Assembly (NCBI GenBank): GCA_038231615.1
Contig: JBBRLA010000205.1
Span: 1-12,427 of the forward strand
Direction: 5' to 3'
Source of the DNA: JBBRLA01 sp038231615
GTDB taxonomy: Bacteria; Myxococcota_A; Polyangia; Palsa-1104; JAEUJZ01
Length of the DNA stretch: 12,427 nt
Shown here piece after piece: positions 7,095-12,427 of this stretch (position 1 is its first letter; every line of letters begins with the position of its first letter). The notes below the pieces were generated by a model. The model had not been told where the DNA came from. It saw nothing but the letters and a program-made list of their open reading frames with translations, and did no database searches. Position numbers and translations under genes: made by a program.

Positions 7095-7186
7095 GTCAGT
7101 ATGAAATACTAGCGCGGGAACGGTCGATGTGAAACTTGAAGCCGGTCCAGGTTGACACCCTCCGACGCGAACAGTAGACCTGTAGC
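7095..7186. promoter_or_regulatory. Divergent promoter region between the FG-GAP/TPR gene and glyA
   Basis: 92 bases serve both genes. For the minus-strand gene, TAGTAT (4 of 6 to -10) lies about a dozen bases before ATG 7094, with a weak TTTCAC 17 bases further upstream. For glyA see the separate promoter entry. Neither start has a visible Shine-Dalgarno. Confidence 0.35.
7152..7180 (+). promoter_or_regulatory. Candidate glyA promoter
   Basis: A perfect TTGACA -35 box (7152-7157) is followed after exactly 17 bases by TAGACC (7175-7180), a poor 3 of 6 match to the -10 box. Transcription would begin at about 7187, which is the A of the glyA start codon, so the mRNA would be leaderless or nearly so. 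This agrees with the absence of a purine-rich ribosome site before the ATG. Confidence 0.4.
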
Positions 7187-8461
7187 ATGCCAATCATCAA
7201 AGACGAGCTGCGCCGCACCGACCCGGAGATCGCCACCCTGCTGGAAAAGGAAGAGCAGCGCCAGCGCCAGAAGATCCGCCTGATCCCGTCGGAGAACTAC
7301 GTCTCCGAGGCCGTCCTTTCGGCCAGCGGATCGGTGCTGACCAACAAGTACAGCGAAGGCTACGTCGGCAAGCGCTACTACGAGGGGCAGCAGAACATCG
7401 ACCCCATCGAGGAGATCTGCATCCACCGCGCCCGCGCTCTCTTCGCCGTCGAGCACGCCAACGTCCAGCCGTACTCCGGCTCCCCGGCCAACCTGGCGGT
7501 GTACCTGGCCTTCTGCAAGCCCGGCGACGTCATCATGGGCCTTTCGCTGCCCGCGGGCGGCCATCTTACCCACGGCTGGCCGGTGTCGATCTCGGGAAAA
7601 TACTTCACCGCCGTGCCCTACGGCGTCCGCCCCGACACCTGCCGCATCGACATGGACCAGGTCGCCACTCTGGCCCAGAAGCACCGCCCCAAAATCCTGT
7701 GGTGCGGCGGCACCGCCGTCTCCCGCACCATCGACTTCCCGGCCTTCGCCGAGATCGCCAAGAAAGTCGGCGCGCTGCTGGTGGCCGACATCGCTCACAT
7801 CGCCGGGCTGGTGGCCGGCGGCGTCCATCCCAGCCCCGTGGGCCACGCCGAGGTCATCACCTCGACCACCCACAAGACCCTGCGCGGCCCCCGCGGCTGC
7901 ATGATCCTGTGCAACGCGGCCCACGCCTCGGCCATCGACAAGGCGGTCTTCCCCGGGCTGCAAGGCGGGCCGCACAACCACAACACCGCCGCCCTGGCTG
8001 TGGCCCTGAAAGAGGCCGCCACCCCGGAGTTTCGTCGCTACGCCCACCAGATCGTCAAGAACGCCAAGGCCCTGGCCGAGGCGCTGCTGGCCCGCGGCTT
8101 CACCCTGGTCTCCGGCGGCACCGACAACCACCTGATCCTCATCGACCTGACCCACAAGGGCATCTCCGGCAAGCGGGCGGCGCAGGCCCTGGACCGGGCC
8201 GGCTTGGAGACCAACTACAACAGCATTCCCTTCGACCCCCGCAAGCCCTTTGACCCCTCGGGCCTGCGCATCGGTACCCCGGCGGTGACCTCCCGGGGCA
8301 TGGCCGAGGCCGACATGGTCCAGATCGCCGACTGGATGGACCGCGCCATCACAGAAGCCGCCAAAAGCGAGAAGGACGATACCCTGAAAAACCCTGTGCT
8401 GGACCAGATCTCCGGCGAGGTCCGCGAACTCACCCTCAACTTCCGGGCCCCCGGACTCTGA
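7187..8461 (+). CDS. glyA: Serine hydroxymethyltransferase
   Basis: 424 residues, the usual length for bacterial SHMT. It interconverts serine plus tetrahydrofolate with glycine plus 5,10-methylenetetrahydrofolate, using PLP, in the cytoplasm. Clear motifs: LIPSENYVS (32-40), NKYSEGYVGKRYY (53-65), NVQPYSGSPAN (92-102), LPAGGHLTHG (121-130), DIAHIAGLVAGGVHP (201-215) and the PLP lysine Lys230 in STTHKTLRGPRG. The GQQNID after RYYE replaces the more common GCEYVD-type segment, and NVQPYSGSPAN looks more like eukaryotic SHMT than the usual bacterial NVQPHSGSQAN, while the surrounding HGWPVSISGKY is bacterial in style. It is therefore a divergent but complete enzyme. The start is fixed by the family N-terminus. 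It may be transcribed alone; the next gene begins 117 bases later. Confidence 0.97.
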   Translation: MPIIKDELRRTDPEIATLLEKEEQRQRQKIRLIPSENYVSEAVLSASGSVLTNKYSEGYVGKRYYEGQQNIDPIEEICIHRARALFAVEHANVQPYSGSPANLAVYLAFCKPGDVIMGLSLPAGGHLTHGWPVSISGKYFTAVPYGVRPDTCRIDMDQVATLAQKHRPKILWCGGTAVSRTIDFPAFAEIAKKVGALLVADIAHIAGLVAGGVHPSPVGHAEVITSTTHKTLRGPRGCMILCNAAHASAIDKAVFPGLQGGPHNHNTAALAVALKEAATPEFRRYAHQIVKNAKALAEALLARGFTLVSGGTDNHLILIDLTHKGISGKRAAQALDRAGLETNYNSIPFDPRKPFDPSGLRIGTPAVTSRGMAEADMVQIADWMDRAITEAAKSEKDDTLKNPVLDQISGEVRELTLNFRAPGL

Positions 8462-8577
8462 CCACGTCGAGACGAGTTTCGCGAGACGATGCGTGCTACG
8501 CTGAGTATGTGGCCAGGCAAAGGCGTTACAACTCCCTACCCCTACCCGGTGATGACGCCCAAGGCAAGGACGCAATC
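8462..8577. other. Intergenic gap after glyA
   Basis: 116 bases with no clear terminator hairpin and no convincing -35/-10 pair. An 8-base direct repeat CGAGACGA occurs at 8468-8475 and 8482-8489. A GTG at 8509 would extend the next gene, but the Shine-Dalgarno supports the later start at 8578. Confidence 0.4.
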
Positions 8578-9567
8578 ATGTCAACGTCATCGTCATCGTG
8601 CTCCTCCAACGACCCGGCCCTCCCCGAGCCGGTGGCGCTGGTCCCGCGAAAGCGCGACATCCCGCGCATGCAACTCGCCCGCTCGCTAGAGGAGGCCGGG
8701 CCGCGGACCTTTGTCTACGTAGATAGCAAAGGGCGGGTGCGCTCGCCCGCCCTGTACAAGACCATGCAGGCCGTCGGCTACACCGCTTTGGTGGCCATCG
8801 TCCTGGGCGGCACCGCCCTGTACACCTCGATGTTCGGGCCGGCGGGGGCGCTGGTCGGCGTGATGTTCGCCTTTCTGGCAATGCGCAGCATGATGCTCAC
8901 CAGGCAGATCAACCAGGCGGCGCTGCTCTCGTCGCACGACCACCTGGACGACGCGGAGTTCGTGCTGCGACGCCTCCTGCGTCGGAGGTTTATCGCCAGG
9001 CGGCTGCGGGCGCTGGCCCACCACAACCTGGGGGCGGTGGCCACCAGACGCGGCGACCACGCAGAGGCCCTTGGCGAACTGCGCAAGGCGGTGGTCCTGT
9101 ACCAGGCATCGTGGCGCAAGAGCCCCCATCTGCGCTCGTGCCAGTACGGCGAGGTCATCGCCCTGTGCAACCTCAGCCGCGTCGACGAAGCCAACCAGCG
9201 CCTGATCTCGATGCGCACCGGTCCCCAGGGCGACTACCTGATGGTGAAGCACTGGACCACCCAGCTCTACGTCTCGTTCTGCCGCGGCGAGCACACCCAC
9301 GACGAGAACGACCTGTGGGAGCGGGCGCAACGGGCGCTGCGCATCACCGCTTCGTCGGCCCTTCTGGCCTTGTGCTCCTGGGCCTATAAAAGGGTCGGCG
9401 ACAACGACATGTCCGGGCACCTCCTGCGCGAGGCCTACGACCGCCTCGAAGGGGTGCCCCTGTCCCGGACCATGCCGCCGCTGTGGCGCTGGATGGAGGA
9501 GCACCGCAAGGAAGCCGGGGTCTTGGCTTCCGCGGGGGCCTCTTCAGCGAGCCATGGCGATCTCTGA
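8578..9567 (+). CDS. Membrane TPR-like protein, paralog A
   Basis: 329 residues from ATG 8578, preceded by AAGGA at 8566-8570 with a 7-base spacer; this site decides the start over the in-frame GTG at 8509. A Ser-rich disordered N-terminus leads to a conserved segment (ARSLEEAGPR at 34-43, KGRVRSP at 51-57). Two membrane helices follow (about 64-84 and 86-104) with a very short turn, giving a hairpin with both ends in the cytoplasm. Then come TPR-like helices (about 115-205, e.g. GDHAEALGELRKAVVLY) and a distinctive C-terminal domain with LWERA, CSWAYKRVGDNDM, LLREAYDRLE and MPPLWRWM. I do not recognise the family. About half of the last 96 residues are identical, without gaps, to the next gene's product, so the two are paralogs. 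Role unknown; a scaffold function is only a guess. Confidence 0.8.
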   Translation: MSTSSSSCSSNDPALPEPVALVPRKRDIPRMQLARSLEEAGPRTFVYVDSKGRVRSPALYKTMQAVGYTALVAIVLGGTALYTSMFGPAGALVGVMFAFLAMRSMMLTRQINQAALLSSHDHLDDAEFVLRRLLRRRFIARRLRALAHHNLGAVATRRGDHAEALGELRKAVVLYQASWRKSPHLRSCQYGEVIALCNLSRVDEANQRLISMRTGPQGDYLMVKHWTTQLYVSFCRGEHTHDENDLWERAQRALRITASSALLALCSWAYKRVGDNDMSGHLLREAYDRLEGVPLSRTMPPLWRWMEEHRKEAGVLASAGASSASHGDL

Positions 9568-10573
9568 CCGCAGCGGCGAGCGGGCGCTGGTCCCGTGGGA
9601 GCAGGACGAGGACCTGCTCTATGAGCACGACGAGCCTGCCGGATCGCGGGGCGGACTTTTGCGCGCCGAGCGGCCGTTGCTCACCGATGTGCGTGAGGTC
9701 GAGGACCGCCTGCCGGTGGCGCGCAGCCTGACCGAGGCGACGCCGCGCTCGCTGGTGTCCCTGGACGCAAAGGGGCAGGTGCGCTCGCCGATGCGGCGGG
9801 TGGCCGAGCGGGCGGCGGCCTATGGGGCGCTGGGGATCATGGCCTCGATGACCCTGGTGTCGGCGTCGCTGGGGGACCCTCTGGGGATGACCATCGGCTT
9901 GACCGCCACGGCAATGTGGGCCCACGGGGTGATGGTCGCTCGCTGGCTGGAACGGGCCTCGGCGCTGATGATCCACGGGCAGCTCGATCGGGCCGAGGCG
10001 CTTTTGCGGCGCTGCCTGCAACCGCCCTGGGGTAGCCACTCGGTGCGGGCCCACGCCCACCTGCGGCTCGCCGGGGTGATGACCCGCCGGGGCGATCACC
10101 CGCAGGCCCTGCTGGAGGCGCAGCGGTCGGTAACTCTGTTCGAGGAGGAGCACCCCCGGCAGCTTCAGTTCCTGCAGGTGGCGCGCTACCAGGAGGTGCG
10201 CTCGCTGGTGTCCGCCGGCAGGCTGGCCGACGCCCGGGTGAAGATGGACGACCTACCCACTGTGCCCGAGGGCGACTACCTGCGGATGCAGCACTACGTG
10301 ACCGGGCTGTATGTCGCCCTGGCCGATGGGCGCATGCCCTTCTCCGATGGGCCACTCTGGGAGCGCACCCAGGTGGCATTGCAGCTCTCGGCGGCGGCGC
10401 CGCTCCTCGGCCTCTGCGCCTGGGGCTACTTCAAGCTGGGCGACGATGACATGGCCTGGCACCTGTTGCAGACCGCCTACGACCGCCTGGACAACGAGCC
10501 TTTGGTCCAGATGATGCCGCCCCTGTGGAAGTGGATGCAACGCAAACGCCGGGAAGCCCAAGGGGAGGAGTGA
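9554..10573 (+). CDS. Membrane TPR-like protein, paralog B
   Basis: 339 residues. It has the same order as its neighbour: a longer acidic N-terminus (1-50), ARSLTEATPR (57-66), KGQVRSP (74-80), a membrane hairpin (about 88-127), TPR-like helices (about 135-235, e.g. GDHPQALLEAQRSVTLF) and the shared C-terminal domain (GDYLRMQH, LWERT, CAWGYFKLGDDDM, TAYDRLD, MPPLWKWM). The ATG lies inside the end of paralog A (14-base overlap) and has no Shine-Dalgarno, which points to translational coupling and roughly matched amounts of the two proteins. The conserved C-terminal domain and the pre-membrane motif are under clear constraint; the N-terminus has diverged. A hetero-oligomer of A and B is plausible but inferred. 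Function unknown. Confidence 0.8.
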   Translation: MAISDRSGERALVPWEQDEDLLYEHDEPAGSRGGLLRAERPLLTDVREVEDRLPVARSLTEATPRSLVSLDAKGQVRSPMRRVAERAAAYGALGIMASMTLVSASLGDPLGMTIGLTATAMWAHGVMVARWLERASALMIHGQLDRAEALLRRCLQPPWGSHSVRAHAHLRLAGVMTRRGDHPQALLEAQRSVTLFEEEHPRQLQFLQVARYQEVRSLVSAGRLADARVKMDDLPTVPEGDYLRMQHYVTGLYVALADGRMPFSDGPLWERTQVALQLSAAAPLLGLCAWGYFKLGDDDMAWHLLQTAYDRLDNEPLVQMMPPLWKWMQRKRREAQGEE

Positions 10574-10586
10574 AGCAAGACCCATC

Positions 10587-11567
10587 ATGGCCGCCCGCGA
10601 AGTGATCTACAACCGCGGTGCTTCGCGCTACGCGATCCACAACCCCGGCGCTTCGCGCTACGCGATCTTTCTGGGGACCGCCAGCCAGGTACCCACCCGC
10701 GCCCGCAACCACAACGCCATCTTCTTGCGCTGGGACGAACTGGGCATCCTCTTCGATCCCGGCGAGGGCACCCAGCGGCAGATGGTGCACGCGGGGCTTT
10801 CGTCGACGCAGATCACCCACATCGCCATCACCCACTTCCACGGCGACCACTGCCTGGGGCTGGCGGCGGTGGTCCAGCGCATCTCCCTGGACCGGGTGCC
10901 GCACCCGGTGGAGGTGATCTACCCATCGAGCGGGCAGGTGTACTTCGAGCGGCTGCGTCACGCCTCGATCTTCCACGACGTGGCGATCCTTGTGCCGCGG
11001 CCCTTCGCCGCGGCACAGGGGGAGGAGATCGTGGTGGCGCGCATGCCCGGGGCGACCCTGTCGGCGCGGGCGCTGGACCATCGGGTGGACTGCTACGGCT
11101 ACCGCCTGCAAGAGCCCGAGGGGCGGCGCATGCTCCCCGAGAAGCTGGCCGCGGCGGGAGTGCGCGGGGCGGCGATTCGGGAGCTGATCCAGAAGGGCGA
11201 GATCGCGGTGGATGGGCAGGTCGTGCGTCTTGGCGACGTCAGCGAGCACCGGCGGGGGCAGTCGTTTGCGCTGGTGATGGACACGCGGCCCTGCCCGGGG
11301 GCGCAGCACTTGAGCCGCGGGGCGGACCTTCTGGTCTGCGAATCGACCTACCTGAGCACCGAGGCCGAGGAAGCGCGCGAACACTACCACATGACGGCGG
11401 CGCAGGCGGCGACCCTGGCCCGCGAGGGCGGGGTGCGGCGGCTGGCGCTGACCCACTTCTCGCAGCGGTACACCCAGATGGAACCCTTCCTGCGGGAGGC
11501 CGAGGCGATCCACGGGGACGTCTTCATCGCCGCGGACCTGACCCAGGTGGCGGTACCGGCGCGATAG
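10587..11567 (+). CDS. rnz: Ribonuclease Z (tRNA 3'-processing endonuclease)
   Basis: 326 residues, metallo-beta-lactamase fold. RNase Z cuts the 3' trailer from tRNA precursors using two zinc ions. The zinc motif HFHGDH is at 83-88 (His83, His85, Asp87, His88); further ligand positions are probably His165, Asp232 (MDTRPC, where GDTRP is usual) and His290 (LTHFSQRY). FDPGEGTQRQ (56-65) and the region 178-222, with a 'LIQKGEIAVDGQVV' arm typical of bacterial RNase Z, support this enzyme over other MBL proteins. The usual N-terminal start corresponds to AIFLGT near residue 26; the first 27 residues are two copies of a 10-residue repeat and are not part of the family. It lies 13 bases after paralog B; an AGGGGAGGAG at 10561-10570 is 16 bases before the ATG, farther than normal. 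Probably co-transcribed with the two paralogs. Confidence 0.93.
   Translation: MAAREVIYNRGASRYAIHNPGASRYAIFLGTASQVPTRARNHNAIFLRWDELGILFDPGEGTQRQMVHAGLSSTQITHIAITHFHGDHCLGLAAVVQRISLDRVPHPVEVIYPSSGQVYFERLRHASIFHDVAILVPRPFAAAQGEEIVVARMPGATLSARALDHRVDCYGYRLQEPEGRRMLPEKLAAAGVRGAAIRELIQKGEIAVDGQVVRLGDVSEHRRGQSFALVMDTRPCPGAQHLSRGADLLVCESTYLSTEAEEAREHYHMTAAQAATLAREGGVRRLALTHFSQRYTQMEPFLREAEAIHGDVFIAADLTQVAVPAR
10608..10667 (+). repeat. 30-bp tandem duplication at the 5' end of rnz
   Basis: Two adjacent 30-base units (10608-10637, 10638-10667) differ at only a few positions and encode YNRGASRYAI and HNPGASRYAI. Each contains TCGCGCTACGCGA, a 5-base stem with a 3-base loop. The repeat adds an N-terminal extension not found in typical RNase Z and looks like an inserted or expanded palindromic element kept in frame. 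Confidence 0.85.
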
Positions 11568-11586
11568 GGCGGACGCAGCCCCGTGG

Positions 11587-11892
11587 TCAGTCCACTGTCT
11601 CGGCGCGGGAGTCCACTGCTTCGGCCCGGGAGTCCACTGCCTCGGCCCGGGAGTCCACTGCCTCGGCCCGGGAGTCCCCGCGCTTCTTGCGGCACTTGTC
11701 CCAACGGGCATTCCAGTATTCCTCGCTTTCGGCCAATGTCGGCCACCACCGTGACGCCCAGGTCCCACCGCGAAAGTTCCAGCACCTGCTCCGGGTGAAC
11801 CCCCGTGCGATGGCCATCCGCCGGCCCACCGTCTGCCGCGAGACTTTCTTATCGAAGGCCACCCGGAACAGGTACATAGCATACGTCGTCAT
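11587..11892 (-). CDS. Unrecognised small basic protein with C-terminal heptad repeat
   Basis: 101 residues from ATG 11892, which has AGGA five bases upstream; an in-frame TTG at 11958 would give 123 residues, and a stop lies just beyond at 11967-11965. The N-terminal 70 residues are basic and Trp/Arg-rich (TTYAMYLFRVAFDKKVS, RQTVGRRMAIARG, TWASRWWPTLAESEEYWNARW), with possible helices but no family I recognise. The last 28 residues are four copies of the seven-residue unit DSRAEAV, ending in a TGA at 11589-11587. Codon third positions are GC-rich, so a real gene is plausible. It is convergent with rnz (19 bases between the stops). Another minus-strand frame is also open here, but its product is long low-complexity Gly/Pro/Arg text and it overlaps rnz. 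Moderate to low certainty. Confidence 0.4.
   Translation of the reverse strand: MTTYAMYLFRVAFDKKVSRQTVGRRMAIARGFTRSRCWNFRGGTWASRWWPTLAESEEYWNARWDKCRKKRGDSRAEAVDSRAEAVDSRAEAVDSRAETVD
11590..11673 (-). repeat. Four 21-bp tandem repeats
   Basis: Units at 11590, 11611, 11632 and 11653, each starting GTCCACTG and ending CGGGA; the last two are identical and the first two differ at one to three bases. The period is a multiple of three and the array forms the C-terminus of the small minus-strand reading frame. There are no spacers, so it is not a CRISPR array. Confidence 0.95.
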
Positions 11893-11979
11893 GAAATCCT
11901 GGTCCCGGTGCGCAGCCAGTAGCCGCTGATCTCGGCCAGAAGGCACTCCCCTGAGCAAAAAGGTTCAGGCGTCGTGCGG

Positions 11980-12363
11980 TTATGCCTTTTTCGAAACTAC
12001 GTCCGAGGTGGGCTGCTGACCGGAGCCGTCTGTCCAGTCCACACTACGACCGCCGTAGGCCACTCCAGGCAGGAAGCGGCCCATATGAGTCCGATCGGAA
12101 GGGGTTGGATTTGCGCTGTCGGCCGTGGACGCATAGTGGTCGATGCTTACCGTGGCGTCACGCTGCCAAGCTGAAGCCAGGCCCGTCGTGTGCTCCTCAG
12201 TGATATGCCCCACGGTGGGGTGGAAGACTTGCGCCGTGGCGACCCGATACGTCACGGGGACCGGTGGTTCAGTCGAGGTTTGAGATACCGCGGGCGCGGC
12301 CTTGGTCGCCGGATGGCTGCTCTTTGCCCTCGGCCGTATAGTACTCTTTGCAGAGGCAGCGAC
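11980..12363 (-). pseudogene. C-terminal part of an unknown Ser/Thr/Pro-rich protein, interrupted by TAG
   Basis: The frame is open for 127 codons from just after a TAG (12366-12364) to TAA (11982-11980). Its only good in-frame start is GTG 12255 (91 residues). The first ~40 codons are Ser/Thr/Pro/Ala/Lys-rich linker-like sequence, followed by a domain-like stretch with VTYRVATAQVFHPTVGH, DATVSIDHYAS and HMGRFLPGVAYGGRSVDW. On the other side of the TAG the same frame stays open for 20 more codons of similar composition to the window edge. This suggests either the 3' end of a larger gene broken by a nonsense change or a short gene starting at GTG 12255. I do not recognise a family. The next minus-strand frame starts 22 or 88 bases downstream. 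Confidence 0.4.
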
Positions 12364-12427
12364 CTAGGCGAGGACGTCGGCGTGGGAAGTAACCGAAGGC
12401 AGGCTTGGCGCCGAGGTCTCAGTCTTC

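Noticed and set aside
8468..8489. Direct repeat CGAGACGA as a regulator site
   Set aside because: Only two 8-base copies, 14 bases apart, with no promoter beside them; chance is a sufficient explanation.
7109..8575. Minus-strand 488-codon frame opposite glyA
   Set aside because: Antisense to an unmistakable SHMT, with Gly/Val/Asp/His-rich low-complexity product.
11590..11673. 21-bp repeats as a CRISPR array
   Set aside because: The units abut with no unique spacers, and no cas gene is nearby.
10431..11882. Minus-strand 483-codon frame across rnz and the 21-bp repeats
   Set aside because: Antisense to a clear RNase Z; the product is low-complexity and its GPRQWT-type repeat is just the 21-bp array in another frame.
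11974..12174. Plus-strand 66-codon frame in the terminal region
   Set aside because: No ribosome site and irregular composition; the opposite minus-strand frame is longer and more protein-like.

Overview
The window is very GC-rich (about 70-75% through most genes), densely packed DNA with no rRNA, tRNA, CRISPR array or recognisable transposase. A long Ser/Thr-kinase-like membrane protein, a lipoprotein, FG-GAP/TPR and TPR membrane proteins, ordinary housekeeping enzymes and weak Shine-Dalgarno signals together suggest a large-genome, high-GC, Gram-negative-type bacterium, most likely Myxococcota or a relative. That placement is inferred from composition and gene style, not from a marker gene.

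Layout: threonine synthase (thrC, minus strand, about 6-1394) is divergent from a 1106-residue kinase-like protein (1510-4830, plus). The latter has altered catalytic motifs, a roughly 380-residue Ala/Glu/Arg/Lys helix, one membrane segment and a Pro-rich tail. A small cupredoxin-like lipoprotein follows (4968-5378, plus). It ends one base from a convergent DUF2325-type gene (5380-5718, minus). Next, also on the minus strand, is a membrane protein with two FG-GAP-like calcium loops and a TPR-like tail (5865-7094), divergent from serine hydroxymethyltransferase (glyA, 7187-8461, plus). A compact plus-strand cluster follows: two tandem paralogous membrane-TPR proteins of unknown family (8578-9567 and 9554-10573, overlapping by 14 bases), then ribonuclease Z (rnz, 10587-11567).

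The last ~850 bases differ. Their GC is about 60%, and both plausible reading frames are on the minus strand and unrecognised. One ends in four copies of a 7-residue repeat. The other is Ser/Thr/Pro-rich and is interrupted by an in-frame TAG near the window edge. This looks like the start of an accessory region or decaying gene.

How the genes work together: thrC and glyA are both in the serine/glycine/threonine and one-carbon area of metabolism but are about 6 kb apart on opposite strands, so a shared operon is not indicated. The tightest functional unit is the paralog pair plus rnz. The most unusual features are the atypical kinase architecture, the paralog pair, four in-frame tandem repeats lying inside protein-coding frames (6, 21, 30 and 21 bp units), and the repeat-built N-terminus of RNase Z. 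I found no clear evidence for a complete new defence or mobile system.
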